64,000 nucleotides of DNA, taken from NCBI RefSeq assembly GCF_036964665.1, contig NZ_JBAMDA010000001.1:1860001-1924000 (forward strand). Direction: 5' to 3'. Position 1 is the first letter of the stretch. Each line of letters starts with the position of its first letter. Source of the stretch: Nitrobacter sp. NHB1. GTDB taxonomy: Bacteria > Pseudomonadota > Alphaproteobacteria > Rhizobiales > Xanthobacteraceae. The notes beneath the pieces were generated by a model. That model did no database searches and had not been told where the DNA came from. It worked only from the letters and a program-made list of their open reading frames with translations. Made by a program: the position numbers and the translations under genes. Of this stretch, positions 1 to 8,600 are shown one piece after another.

Positions 1-888
1 GCGCCGCCTCCCGTGGCCGCGATTTTCGCCGTGCTGACGAAGGTCGGCGTCTACATCCTCCTGCGGCTATCGCTGCTTTTGTTCGGTGATGGAGCGGGAG
101 CGTCTGCTCAATTCGGCGGCCAATGGCTGCTGCTGGGCGGCATGGCGACCGTGGCATTCGGCACGATCGGAAGCCTCGCTTCGCAGGATATGCCGCGGCT
201 CGCCGCCTTTTCGGTGCTTGTATCCTCCGGCACGATACTGGCCGCCATCGGTCTGGAGCAGGTCGGTGTAACCGGGGCCGCTCTGTTCTACCTCATCAGT
301 TCGACGCTCGGCCTGGGTGCATTCTTTCTTTTGATCGAGCTTGTCGAGCGCGGCCGTGAGCCCGGTGCTGACGTACTTGCGGTGACACGGGAACTCTATG
401 GCGACGAGGATGATTCGGAAATTTCGCCGGAAACCGGCATTGCGATCCCGGCGACGATCGGCATCCTTGGTTTGGCCTTCATCGGCTGCGCCCTTGTCAT
501 TTCGGGTCTCCCGCCTCTCTCCGGCTTTGTCGCCAAATTCGCGATCCTGACGGCCGCGCTCAATTCTCCGGTCGGCACCATTCCGACCGCAAGCTGGATT
601 TTTCTTCTCCTGTTGATCGTGTCGGGGCTGGCGGCGTTGATCGCCATGACGCGCGCCGGCATCCGTGCGTTCTGGGCTTCACCGGATCGCACCGTACCCC
701 GCGTGCGCCTTATCGAGATGGCGCCGATCGCGGCCCTCCTGCTGCTTTGCGCAATCCAGACGGTCGAGGCGGGCCCGATCATGCGCTTCATGCAGGCGAC
801 GGCGCAATCGCTGCACGCTCCTCACAACTATATCCGGGGGGTTCTCGGTTCTCCGGTTGAGCCCGGTAACACGAGGGGGCCGACATGA
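1..888 (+). CDS. mrpD: Mrp/Pha cation:proton antiporter subunit D (3' part)
   Basis: The frame is open from base 1, so the gene begins left of the window and only the last 295 codons are seen. The product is an integral membrane protein related to NuoM/NuoN, part of the multisubunit Na+ (or K+)/H+ antiporter of the inner membrane. The first visible residues (APPPVAAIFAVLTKVGVY) match the conserved proton-channel helix region of MrpD, and several hydrophobic segments follow, including one with the motif ISGLPPLSGFVAKF that is typical of this superfamily. The stop overlaps the start of the next gene by four bases, as in tight mrp operons. The substrate ion cannot be read from the sequence. Confidence 0.88.
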   Translation, partial: APPPVAAIFAVLTKVGVYILLRLSLLLFGDGAGASAQFGGQWLLLGGMATVAFGTIGSLASQDMPRLAAFSVLVSSGTILAAIGLEQVGVTGAALFYLISSTLGLGAFFLLIELVERGREPGADVLAVTRELYGDEDDSEISPETGIAIPATIGILGLAFIGCALVISGLPPLSGFVAKFAILTAALNSPVGTIPTASWIFLLLLIVSGLAALIAMTRAGIRAFWASPDRTVPRVRLIEMAPIAALLLLCAIQTVEAGPIMRFMQATAQSLHAPHNYIRGVLGSPVEPGNTRGPT

Positions 889-1373
889 CCCGCCTGCTGC
901 CGTTTCCCATCGTTAGCGCCAGCCTGCTTGCGTTCTGGCTGCTGCTCAATCAGACACTTTCGCCGGGGCATATTCTTTTGGGCAGCGCCGTGGCCCTTAT
1001 CGGCGGATGGGGGCTCGCAGCGTTGCAGCCGCCGAAAGCGCATCCACGGCGGCCGGGCGCGATCGTCCGCCTGGCTGCTGTCGTCTTCACGGATATCGTG
1101 CGCTCCAACATCGCCGTCGCACGCATCATTCTCGGGCCGAAACGAACAGAACGGACTCCGGGCTTCGTGGAGATCCCGCTTGAACTCCGCGATCCCTACG
1201 GCCTGGCGGCGCTCGCTTGCATCATCACGTCGACACCGGGCACTCTATGGGTGGACTTCAACGAAGCCAGCGGCATTTTGACCATCCATGTCCTTGATCT
1301 GGTCGATAAAACCGAATGGGTCCGCACTATAAAGGGACGTTACGAGCGGCGGTTGATGGAGATTTTCACATGA
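885..1373 (+). CDS. mrpE: Mrp/Pha antiporter subunit E
   Basis: A 162-residue membrane protein of the MrpE family (inner-membrane accessory subunit of the Mrp/Pha antiporter). Two hydrophobic helices lie in the first 40 residues, followed by a soluble part with the family signature around PLELRDPYGLAALACIITSTPGT and, near residue 125, TLWVDFNEASGILTIHVLD, as expected for MrpE. Its ATG overlaps the stop of mrpD, and its own stop overlaps the ATG of mrpF, so translation is probably coupled along the operon. Length is normal for the family. Confidence 0.88.
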   Translation: MTRLLPFPIVSASLLAFWLLLNQTLSPGHILLGSAVALIGGWGLAALQPPKAHPRRPGAIVRLAAVVFTDIVRSNIAVARIILGPKRTERTPGFVEIPLELRDPYGLAALACIITSTPGTLWVDFNEASGILTIHVLDLVDKTEWVRTIKGRYERRLMEIFT

Positions 1374-1648
1374 GCATGATGCTCGCCTGGTCGGTCACCG
1401 CGGCGCAGATCCTGCTGGGCTGCGCGATGGCATGCGCGGCCTTCCGCATCCTCCGGGGACCAAGGGCGCAGGATCGCGTCGTCGGGTTCGACACCCTGTA
1501 TGTGAACGCGATGCTGCTGCTTCTCGCCTTCGGCATCAGAACAGGCAGCACGTTTTACTTCGAAGCCGCCCTGATCGTTGCCCTGCTCGGATTCGTGAGC
1601 ACGGTGGCGCTTGCCAAATTCCTGCTTCGCGGGGAGGTCATCGAGTGA
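1370..1648 (+). CDS. mrpF: Mrp/Pha antiporter subunit F
   Basis: A 92-residue protein with three predicted membrane helices. The segment GPRAQDRVVGFDTLYVNAM after the first helix is the conserved MrpF loop. I chose the ATG at 1370, which overlaps the end of mrpE (ATGA), over an in-frame start 54 bases upstream that would lie deep inside mrpE. It is a small subunit needed for assembly and function of the Mrp complex. The family assignment is clear; ion specificity is unknown. Confidence 0.86.
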   Translation: MSMMLAWSVTAAQILLGCAMACAAFRILRGPRAQDRVVGFDTLYVNAMLLLLAFGIRTGSTFYFEAALIVALLGFVSTVALAKFLLRGEVIE

Positions 1649-2004
1649 ATGCCGCAGGCGAACTTTCAGCGCTGCCAGCCATCCTGACGGCGGTTTTCCT
1701 GGTCGGCGGTGCTGTCATCACTCTGATCGGATCGTTAGGACTGCTACGGCTCGGGAGCTTTTACGAGCGAGTCCATGCGCCCACCCTGGGGACCACGCTC
1801 GGTACGGCCTGCATCGCAATCGCATCCATGATCTATTTCTCGGCGCTAGGAACGCGCCCGGTGCTGCATGAGCTGCTCATCATTGTTCTCGTCATCGTCA
1901 CGACGCCGATCAGCTTGATGGTACTGGTCAACGCTGCGCTGTTTCGGGACAAATCCGAAAACGACGGAGCGTCTTCAGGAAAAGCAGGAGACCAGCATCG
2001 CTAG
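1645..2004 (+). CDS. mrpG: Mrp/Pha antiporter subunit G
   Basis: A 119-residue protein starting at GTG (GTGA overlap with the mrpF stop). It has three hydrophobic helices, and the motif LGLLRLGSFYERVHAPT after the first one is diagnostic of MrpG/PhaG. It is the last gene of the operon. The stop codon lies in the left arm of a perfect 20-bp inverted repeat (2001-2051) that probably ends transcription. Longer in-frame readings starting near 1432 overlap mrpF completely and were not used. Confidence 0.86.
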   Translation: MNAAGELSALPAILTAVFLVGGAVITLIGSLGLLRLGSFYERVHAPTLGTTLGTACIAIASMIYFSALGTRPVLHELLIIVLVIVTTPISLMVLVNAALFRDKSENDGASSGKAGDQHR

Positions 2005-2051
2005 AGCATTTCCCGGTGAAGTGGACACCGATTCACCGGGAAATGCTCTAG
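2001..2051. repeat. Perfect 20-bp inverted repeat between convergent genes
   Basis: Left arm 2001-2020, 11-base loop 2021-2031, right arm 2032-2051, with no mismatch. The arms begin CTAGAGCATTTC and end GAAATGCTCTAG, a sequence shared with the repeat at 45355-45470. The stop codons of mrpG (plus strand) and of the small gene at 2048 (minus strand) both fall inside the arms. In RNA of either strand it forms a long hairpin, so it is a plausible two-way terminator, although no T-run follows. Confidence 0.8.
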
Positions 2052-2215
2052 CGAAGCAGCCATGGCCAGGCGAGCCCGAGTGCGATCAGGCCCAGGATGA
2101 CGGCAATGCCGATAGCCCAGGAGCTGAGACGCACTGCGCTGACCGCCGCGCGCTCGCTCTCGTTTTGAGCGATCTCGCGATTGCGCTCTTTTTCGCTCTG
2201 CTCCGGCTCGCTCAT
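2048..2215 (-). CDS. Small single-helix membrane protein
   Basis: A 55-residue protein: a charged, Glu/Arg-rich N-terminal half (SEPEQSEKERNREIAQ) followed by one membrane helix (residues about 33-53, AIGIAVILGLIALGLAWPW) ending almost at the C-terminus. The start at 2215 was chosen over an upstream double Met at 2251 because the charged segment begins there. No family is recognised. It lies convergent to mrpG and its stop is in the shared palindrome. Whether it is expressed is uncertain. Confidence 0.5.
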   Translation of the reverse strand: MSEPEQSEKERNREIAQNESERAAVSAVRLSSWAIGIAVILGLIALGLAWPWLLR

Positions 2216-2311
2216 CGCCCACCGCCTGCGGATGAATGGTCGCGCCATCAAATCCCGAGGGACGAAATAGTTCCGGCGCGCTCTGTCCGTCAGAAGCTGC
2301 GGAAACCGTCG

Positions 2312-3415
2312 TCAGCGCGCGACGACCAGACCTCTGCTGGTGACGACGACCCAGCGACCGTCCTGCTTGCGAATCGCATTGACGCGACCGAGCCCGGGCA
2401 CCGGATCGCCGGCGTAGACCTCGTAGATGCCGCTGCGCCCTTCTATCAGCGCACCGCCGTTGGCGACGTCGCGCAATACCCAGCCCTCGACCGCGGGCAG
2501 ACGCGCTATTGCCGGCTTCGCCGCCGGCAGCGGCACTGGCGTGGCAGCGGTTGGAATCGACCCTGTCACGTTCGTCGCGGCGGTCGTTGGAGGCGCAGCC
2601 GGCGCGGAGGACACACGCTGCTTGTCCAACGTCTCATTGAGCCTGGTCAGCTCGGCCGCCGACTCGGCATGCGCCTTCTCGACCTTGTCCAGGCGCTCGT
2701 TGACCTTGGCGAACTTACCGGCGTCGCCCTTGGCGGAGCGATCGATGCCCGTCTTCAGCGTGGCAACCTCGGACTCCAGCCGCTTGATCGTGGCCTCCAG
2801 GGCCTGGGTGTGGCTCGCCGTCGCGGACGACTGTTCATCCGCAACGCCGTGGCCGAGGCCGGATGTCGCGAGCGAGCCGCCGATCGCACCGGCAATCGCT
2901 ACCAATACCGCGACCGCCGCAATTGCGGCGAGACGCCGCTTGCCGAACCGGCTTGACGCCTGCGCACCGCTGGCGGCCGCCGGACCCTGATCGATGGTCG
3001 CGCGATCCCATGATTGGTCGCGTGACGGCGCCACGATCATGAGCTTGCCGGTTTCTCGCGGCGCGTCCATCTTGGGAGCCTCAGGCTCAACCTTAGGCTC
3101 GATCCGAGGTACGTCCGCCTTCGGAGCTTCAGCCTCAGCCTTGGGCTCGATCCGGGGAGCGTCCATCTTCGGAGCCTCAGCCTCAACCTTGGACTCGATC
3201 CGGGATGCGTCCGCCTTCGGGGCCCCAGCTTCAACCTTGGGCTCGATCCGGGGTACGTCCGTCTTCGGAGCCTCGGGCTTGACGTCGTCCGGCGGCGGCG
3301 CAGACAATTCCTGCTCCGGTGCAAGCTCTGGAGATTTGGCGCTCAACGACATGTCCATCCCGGCAAATTTGTCGGCAGGGCCACTATTGGTCCGATCAGA
3401 CGAATGGTCGCTCAC
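2312..3415 (-). CDS. Membrane protein with 48-bp repeat array and coiled coil
   Basis: A 367-residue protein of unknown function. It starts at GTG, with a good ribosome site (GGAGG) seven bases upstream. Residues 49-120 are four to five tandem copies of a 16-residue unit of the form APKxDxPRIEPKVEAE. A single membrane helix lies at about 160-185, a predicted coiled coil (about 195-260, heptad-like LESEVATLKTGIDR) follows, and a compact C-terminal part (about 310-367) contains VEGWVLRDVANGGALIEG and ends in VVVTSRGLVVAR. The layout suggests a cytoplasmic repeat region, one anchor and a periplasmic coiled coil with a small folded domain. Similar uncharacterised proteins occur in bradyrhizobia. 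Long open frames on the opposite strand are shadows of the repeat. Confidence 0.75.
   Translation of the reverse strand: MSDHSSDRTNSGPADKFAGMDMSLSAKSPELAPEQELSAPPPDDVKPEAPKTDVPRIEPKVEAGAPKADASRIESKVEAEAPKMDAPRIEPKAEAEAPKADVPRIEPKVEPEAPKMDAPRETGKLMIVAPSRDQSWDRATIDQGPAAASGAQASSRFGKRRLAAIAAVAVLVAIAGAIGGSLATSGLGHGVADEQSSATASHTQALEATIKRLESEVATLKTGIDRSAKGDAGKFAKVNERLDKVEKAHAESAAELTRLNETLDKQRVSSAPAAPPTTAATNVTGSIPTAATPVPLPAAKPAIARLPAVEGWVLRDVANGGALIEGRSGIYEVYAGDPVPGLGRVNAIRKQDGRWVVVTSRGLVVAR
3056..3271. repeat. 48-bp tandem repeat inside the coding region
   Basis: Four to five imperfect copies of a 48-base unit encode the 16-residue APKxDxPRIEPKVEAE unit of the overlapping minus-strand protein. The copies differ at a few positions (PRIEPK, SRIESK). 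This is seen directly in the sequence. Copy number is likely to vary between strains. Confidence 0.8.
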
Positions 3416-3617
3416 GTTAAAACCTCCAATAAAGGTTGAGCATTTGGTAACTTTTCATTGCTTGCGAAATCCTTACTTTCGGGACTATTGCGGAAATTTT
3501 AGGATTTTTCCGACCCACAAAACGGCTTAACCAAGGCCGGCAAAAACGCCAGCCTCATATCAGCGAGGCATCGCGCCGGGGAACGGCCGTCCACGAAGCC
3601 TTTGAGCGGCGCCCAGC

Positions 3618-4115
3618 TCAAATCACCACCGGCGCGTCCGGCAGTTCATTCGGACCGGCCCCCTGCTTCGGGAAATGGTTTGCAAGTTGCCGCGAGACGG
3701 CTGCGATGCCCTCGACAACTCCGGCCTCGAAACGGCCTTGCTTGAACTCAGCCTCCATCGCGGCACAAATGGTCTTCCAAACCGCCGCTCCGACCTTGGC
3801 GTGAATGCCGCGATCGGCAACGATCTCGACATCGCTGTCGGCGAGCAACAGATAAATCAGGATGCCGTTGTTATGCGCGGTGTCCCAGATCCGCAGATGC
3901 GCGAACACATCGAGCGCCCGCTCGCGCGCCGGCTGATTGCGGAACAGGGGGATGCCGTCGAGCGCGCCTTCCACGGCGAACACCACCTGCCCCGAATGGG
4001 TCGTCTCGCCGGCGCGGATCGCCCGTTCGATGGCGGCCATCGCCTCAGGCGGGAAATGCTTTCGCACCCGCCAGCGATGCCCGAGCAGATGCTTGCCGAT
4101 GCGCCCGATGCCCAT
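3618..4115 (-). CDS. TPM-domain protein, short form
   Basis: A 165-residue protein of the TPM (TLP18.3/Psb32/MOLO-1) domain family. The motif HLRIWDTAHNNGILIYLLLADSDVEIVADRGI corresponds to the core strand-loop-strand of the domain, which binds divalent cations in some relatives. No signal peptide is seen. It lies three bases after the longer secreted TPM protein, and both follow lemA on the same strand, so this is probably one transcript (lemA, TPM-1, TPM-2). Function is unknown; in other bacteria such pairs are linked to the envelope. Confidence 0.78.
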   Translation of the reverse strand: MGIGRIGKHLLGHRWRVRKHFPPEAMAAIERAIRAGETTHSGQVVFAVEGALDGIPLFRNQPARERALDVFAHLRIWDTAHNNGILIYLLLADSDVEIVADRGIHAKVGAAVWKTICAAMEAEFKQGRFEAGVVEGIAAVSRQLANHFPKQGAGPNELPDAPVVI

Positions 4116-4117
4116 GC

Positions 4118-4990
4118 CTACCAGCTCCCCGACGCGCCGCCGCCGCCGAAGCTGCCGCCGCCGCCGCTAAAGCCGCCGCCGCCCGAGAACGATCCGCCTC
4201 CCCGGCCGCCGCCGACCCAGGTGCCGCCGCCCCGGCCCGCGCCCGAGACAACCGCATCGCTGAACAGCGTGAAGGCAAAGGCGAGCGCACCGGCGACACC
4301 CGAGACGGCAAGCGATCCGATGAACAGCCAGGCCGCGAGACCGATGATCCCGCCGACCGCCGCCGAGCCGAACAGCCGGCCGAAGACGCTCCGGAATATC
4401 CCGCCGAGGACGAGGACGCCGACAATGACAAACGGATTGAAGAGATCGCCGATGTTGAAATTGTTCGCGTACTGCGCCTGCGGTTTCGGCGCGGGCAAGG
4501 GCTCGCCGTCGATCACGCGCAACATGCGATCGACGCCGGCCGAGATGCCGCCGGCGAAATCGCCGTTCCTGAACTTCGGCACGATCTCTTCGTCGATGAT
4601 GCGCTTCGAGGTGAGATCGGTCAGCGCGCCCTCGAGGCCGTAACCCACCTCGATCCGCAGCTTGCGGTCGTCCTTGGCGACGAGAAGGATCGCACCGTCA
4701 TCGACCTTCTTGCGGCCGATCTTCCATTGTTCGGCAACGCGGATCGAATACTGCTCGATGGTTTCCGGCGCGGTTGTCGGCACGATCAGCACCGCGACCT
4801 GGCTGCCCTTGCGGTCCTCGAACGCTTTCAGCTTCTGTTCGAGCGACGCCTTCTGATCGCTGCTCAGCGTCGCGGTCAGGTCGACCACGCGCCCGGTCAA
4901 AGGCGGCACCGCGACATCGGCGAATGCCGCGAAGGTCCAGCACAACGTCAGCGCCAGCAGCGTGGCCTTCAGGGTGCGCATCACCGCCAC
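4118..4990 (-). CDS. Secreted TPM-domain protein (YgcG-like)
   Basis: A 290-residue protein with an N-terminal signal peptide (cleavage near AFA-DVAVPP, residue 24), a TPM domain at about residues 30-150 (VVDLTATLSSDQKASLEQKL, then DGAILLVAKDDRKLRIEVGYG and RIIDEEIVP), two hydrophobic segments at about 185-225, and a glycine/serine-rich tail ending GGGGASGSW. This is the standard YgcG layout. It is probably anchored in the inner membrane with the TPM domain outside. It lies between lemA and a second TPM gene. Confidence 0.85.
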   Translation of the reverse strand: MAVMRTLKATLLALTLCWTFAAFADVAVPPLTGRVVDLTATLSSDQKASLEQKLKAFEDRKGSQVAVLIVPTTAPETIEQYSIRVAEQWKIGRKKVDDGAILLVAKDDRKLRIEVGYGLEGALTDLTSKRIIDEEIVPKFRNGDFAGGISAGVDRMLRVIDGEPLPAPKPQAQYANNFNIGDLFNPFVIVGVLVLGGIFRSVFGRLFGSAAVGGIIGLAAWLFIGSLAVSGVAGALAFAFTLFSDAVVSGAGRGGGTWVGGGRGGGSFSGGGGFSGGGGSFGGGGASGSW

Positions 4991-5002
4991 CAGCTAGGCC
5001 GG

Positions 5003-5614
5003 CTACTTCGACGGCGCGGCCGGCGCCGGATTGAAATCGATCTTCGGCGCGGTCGATATCTCCTTCTCGTTGGCGACCGTGAAGTTCGGCTTGGTCTTGT
5101 ATCCCAACGCCATGGCGGTCAGGTTGGTGGGGAACGAGCGGATGGTGACGTTATAGTCCTGCACCGCCTTGATGTAGCGGTTGCGCGCCACGGTGATGCG
5201 GTTTTCGGTGCCTTCGAGCTGGGACATCAGATCGCGAAACAACGCATCCGACTTGAGCTGCGGATAATTCTCGGTGACGACCAACAGGCGCGACAGCGCG
5301 CCGGAGAGTTCGCCCTGGGCGGCCTGGAATTTCTGGAACGCCGCGGGATCGTTGAGCACTTCCGGCGTCACCTGGATGCTGCCGACCTTGGCGCGCGCGT
5401 TGGTGACGCCGAGCAGGACGTCCTTTTCCTGTTGCGCAAAGCCCTTCACGGAATTGACGAGGTTCGGCACCAGGTCGGCGCGGCGCTGGTATTGATTGAC
5501 CACTTCGGACCAGTCGGACTTGATCTGCTCGTCCTGCGACTGGATGGCGTTGTAGCCGCAATTGGTCAGGCTCAGGGTGGCGAGCGCCGCCAGTACCGTC
5601 AAAAGCTTTCGCAT
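5003..5614 (-). CDS. lemA: LemA family lipoprotein
   Basis: A 203-residue LemA protein. The start at 5614 is preferred over a Met seven codons upstream because AGGAGA lies eight bases before it and it begins a clean lipoprotein signal (MRKLLTVLAALATLSLTNC, Cys 19). The conserved LemA region follows: NQYQRRADLVPNLVNSVKGF near residue 40 and FNVTIRSFPTN-like VTIRSFPTNLTAMALGY near 165. LemA proteins are membrane-anchored helical bundles of unclear function and are commonly encoded beside YgcG/TPM proteins, as here. It is the first gene of the three-gene operon. Confidence 0.88.
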   Translation of the reverse strand: MRKLLTVLAALATLSLTNCGYNAIQSQDEQIKSDWSEVVNQYQRRADLVPNLVNSVKGFAQQEKDVLLGVTNARAKVGSIQVTPEVLNDPAAFQKFQAAQGELSGALSRLLVVTENYPQLKSDALFRDLMSQLEGTENRITVARNRYIKAVQDYNVTIRSFPTNLTAMALGYKTKPNFTVANEKEISTAPKIDFNPAPAAPSK

Positions 5615-5786
5615 CACATCTCTCCTGCCCGGCAATCAAGACTGCGTTTTAAGGAAAAGTCGCGCGACCTCTTCGGCCGGGCAACCCGAATGGTAGCAGA
5701 TGTCGTGGCCGCGCTGACCCTGTCAATTCCCCTGTCCCACGGAACCGGCCTGTTCGCAAACCTTTCGCTGCCTTATAGTTTAAGGC

Positions 5787-7091
5787 ATGACCGTTACGGA
5801 TATCGCGACGCGGACCTATAACCACGGCTGGCGCCTCGATCCCATCGTGCGCAGCTTGCTCGATACGGATTTCTACAAGCTTCTGATGTTGCAGATGATC
5901 CGGGAATTCTATCCGAACGAGCACGTTACATTCTCCGTCATCAACCGCAGCCGCCACGTCCGCCTCGCCGAAGCTCTCGACGAGGGTGAACTGCGCGCGC
6001 AGCTCGATCATGCCCGCTCTATCCGCTTCACCAAGAATGAACTCATCTGGCTCGCGGGCAACACCTTCTACGGCAAGACCCAGATGTTTTCGCCGGATTT
6101 CATCGATTGGCTGGCGACGTTCCGGCTTGGCGAATATGAATTGCGAAAAGTCGATGGCCAGTACGAACTGCATTTCCACGGTCCGTGGACCCACACCACG
6201 ATGTGGGAGATTCCGGCGCTCGCCATTCTCAACGAGTTGCGGTCGCGTCAGGTGACCAATGGTCAGGGCCGTTTCGCCCTCGACGTGCTTTATGCGCGCG
6301 CCAAGGCAAAGCTGTGGACCAAGGTCGAACGGTTGCGCAAGCTGGAAGGCTTGTGGCTGTCGGACTTCGGAACACGGCGGCGGCATGGCTTTCTGTGGCA
6401 GCGCTGGTGCGTCGAAGCTGCGAAGGAAGGACTGGGGCCCGCCTTCACCGGCACGTCGAACGTTCTGCTCGCCATGGACAACGATCTCGAGGCCATCGGC
6501 ACCAACGCGCATGAACTGCCGATGGTCGCGGCAGCGCTCGCCGACGACGACACCGCGTTGCGCCGAGCGCCCTATCGTATCCTCGACCAATGGCGGCAGA
6601 CCTACGGCGGCAATCTGCTGGTCGCCCTGCCCGATGCCTTCGGCACCCGGGCGTTTCTGCGGGACGCGCCGGAGTGGGTGGCGGACTGGACCGGATTTCG
6701 CCCGGACAGCCTGCCGCCGATCGCCGCGGGCGAGGAAATCATCAAGTGGTGGCAGCAGAAGGGCCGCGATCCAAAAGAGAAGCTGCTGGTGTTTTCCGAC
6801 GGCATGGATGTCGATTCGATCGAAGAAACGCATCGGCATTTTGCCGGACGCGTCCGGTTGAGTTTCGGCTGGGGCACCAACCTGACCAATGACTTCGTGG
6901 GATGCTCACCCGACGGCACCGTCGACCTCGACCCGATTTCAATCGTCTGCAAGGTGACGTCGGTCAACGGCCGTCCCGCCGTGAAACTGTCGGATAATCC
7001 CGAGAAAGCGACCGGCGAGCCGTCGGAGATCGAACGCTACCTGCGCGTGTTCGGAAATGCCGGCCGTGTCCGCTTCCCCGTTCAGGTCTGA
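5787..7091 (+). CDS. pncB: Nicotinate phosphoribosyltransferase
   Basis: A 434-residue enzyme that joins nicotinate to PRPP to give nicotinate mononucleotide in the NAD salvage pathway, with ATP hydrolysis. Family features are clear: [15 protein letters not shown] at the N-terminus, the [18 protein letters not shown] segment around residues 130-147, and the phosphate-binding [17 protein letters not shown] followed by [10 protein letters not shown] near residues 335-370. Length is normal. It stands alone, divergent from lemA. It ends just before a palindromic repeat (7110-7181). Confidence 0.93.
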   Translation: MTVTDIATRTYNHGWRLDPIVRSLLDTDFYKLLMLQMIREFYPNEHVTFSVINRSRHVRLAEALDEGELRAQLDHARSIRFTKNELIWLAGNTFYGKTQMFSPDFIDWLATFRLGEYELRKVDGQYELHFHGPWTHTTMWEIPALAILNELRSRQVTNGQGRFALDVLYARAKAKLWTKVERLRKLEGLWLSDFGTRRRHGFLWQRWCVEAAKEGLGPAFTGTSNVLLAMDNDLEAIGTNAHELPMVAAALADDDTALRRAPYRILDQWRQTYGGNLLVALPDAFGTRAFLRDAPEWVADWTGFRPDSLPPIAAGEEIIKWWQQKGRDPKEKLLVFSDGMDVDSIEETHRHFAGRVRLSFGWGTNLTNDFVGCSPDGTVDLDPISIVCKVTSVNGRPAVKLSDNPEKATGEPSEIERYLRVFGNAGRVRFPVQV

Positions 7092-7109
7092 GCCGATAAT
7101 GGCGCCTGA

Positions 7110-7181
7110 GAGCATTTTCGGCTAAGTGGAATCCTGTTCTCTGATCGCAAAACCGGTATCCACTTTTGCGGAATACGCGCT
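7110..7181. repeat. Dispersed intergenic repeat, CTCT/GCATTTT type, copy 1
   Basis: This stretch carries the blocks GAGCATTTTCGGCTAAGTGGAATC and CGCAAAACCGGTATCCACTTTTGCGGAATACGCG (written here only as landmarks split over positions 7110-7130 and 7146-7179). The same two blocks occur in the same order at 45355-45470. It lies between pncB and the convergent transporter gene, whose stop codon is at its right edge. It is a miniature intergenic repeat of the bradyrhizobial kind. Confidence 0.7.
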
Positions 7182-8400
7182 AATGGGGCGCGTCGGGATG
7201 CCAGCCGACGACGGCCAGCATCACGAAAAAACCGACAACGTAGGCGACCGCGATGGGCCAGCCGTTCCTGACCCACAATCCCACCGATTTCGCCTCGGGA
7301 TACATGTTCGACAGCGCCACGCCTGCGGAGGAGCCGAACCAGACCATCGAGCCGCCGAAGCCGACGGCATAAGCGAGAAATCCCCAGTCATAGCCGCCCT
7401 GCTTGAGCGCCAGCGCGGTGAGCGGGATATTGTCGAAGACCGACGAAACAATGCCGAGGCCGAGCGCCGTGTGCCACGACGCCGCCGGCAATTTTTCCAC
7501 CGGCATCATGGAGGCGGCGGTCACCAGCGCCAGAAGAAAGATCGTGCCCTTGAAGGTCTCGGGCATGACCTTCCAATCCGGCGCGCGCAAGAACGCCGTC
7601 ATCAAAATCGCCGCCCAAACGGCGAGCCCGAGCACGGGGAGCGTGTCGAGCAGCGCCGGGAATTTCAGGTTCGCGGTCACGTTTGCAACCAGCGCCGCGG
7701 CCAGAATGGCCGCGACAATGAAGACCCTCGTGCCGTCCACGCGCAAACCACTTGGGGCCTTCTTCACGATCGGCGAAAAGCGATGCTGCTGCATCGCCGC
7801 CGGAACCGCAAAAATCACGAGCGCGACGATGGCCGCGACATATGCTTCCAGGACACTGAGCGGGCTGATCCCGTCGATCCACATCATCGTCGTCGTCGTA
7901 TCGCCGACCACGCTACCCGCACCGCCGGCATTGGAGGCTGCGACAATCGCGGCCAAATAGCCGATATGCACCTTTCCCCGAAAGACGTGGCGCGCCACCG
8001 TGCCGCCGATCAGCGCTCCCGCGATATTGTCGAGGAAGCTCGATAGCACGAAAACGATGACGAGAAGGACGACCCCGCCTTTCCAGTCATCGGGCAGCAG
8101 GGCCGGCATCTCATCCGGAATCCGGCTCTCCTCGAAGTGTCGCGACAGCAGTGCAAATCCCATCAGCAGCAGGAACAGGTTGGCCAGCGTGACCCACTCG
8201 TGTTCCATGTGATGGCCAAGACCGGCCACTCCCGTGCCGAACTTGAATCCGGTAAAGCCGATCTTGTAACCGACGATCGCGGCAAGGCCGATCAGGGCGA
8301 TCGGCAGCGTATGCCGGTGAAACAGCGCTATGCCGAACAGAATAAATCCAAAGAGGATGAAATCGAGGGGGATACCAAGGATCAGAATCGGATCGGCCAT
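7180..8400 (-). CDS. NhaD/ArsB-superfamily membrane transporter
   Basis: A 406-residue integral membrane protein with about 10-11 helices. It belongs to the ion-transporter superfamily that holds CitM, ArsB and NhaD. The two characteristic half-site motifs are visible: SSFLDNIAGALIGG at residues about 124-137 and SSVFDNIPLTALAL at about 315-328, each with an Asp-Asn pair in a broken helix, as in NhaD. The motif SNAGGAGSVVGDTTTTMMW also fits NhaD-like Na+/H+ antiporters. A role in Na+/H+ exchange is inferred; anion transport cannot be excluded. It stands alone, convergent with pncB. Confidence 0.78.
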   Translation of the reverse strand: MADPILILGIPLDFILFGFILFGIALFHRHTLPIALIGLAAIVGYKIGFTGFKFGTGVAGLGHHMEHEWVTLANLFLLLMGFALLSRHFEESRIPDEMPALLPDDWKGGVVLLVIVFVLSSFLDNIAGALIGGTVARHVFRGKVHIGYLAAIVAASNAGGAGSVVGDTTTTMMWIDGISPLSVLEAYVAAIVALVIFAVPAAMQQHRFSPIVKKAPSGLRVDGTRVFIVAAILAAALVANVTANLKFPALLDTLPVLGLAVWAAILMTAFLRAPDWKVMPETFKGTIFLLALVTAASMMPVEKLPAASWHTALGLGIVSSVFDNIPLTALALKQGGYDWGFLAYAVGFGGSMVWFGSSAGVALSNMYPEAKSVGLWVRNGWPIAVAYVVGFFVMLAVVGWHPDAPH

Positions 8401-8600
8401 CGTGCTCCCAAATATTCAAACTGTCAGGATCCAGACCTGACGACAAACTCACACCGGGCCGAAGGAAAGTGGAGGCGGATCGATACCGCAACGACATTCG
8501 ATCGCTGTTCGCCTCCGACCGTGCGGCATATGATCCCATGCCGACCCGAGACGTCGAGGGTAACCAGTCCGGCGGTTGCCGCCACCGAGCCGGCGAGCCG

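Noticed and set aside
3037-3530. Long open frames on the other strand and in a third frame over the 48-bp repeat
   Set aside because: They arise from the repeat and high GC content; they have no ribosome site and low-complexity, Arg- or Ser-rich translations.
4045-4431. 128-residue Ser/Ala/Arg-rich frame over the end of the TPM gene
   Set aside because: Shadow of the Gly-rich tail of the real gene in another frame.
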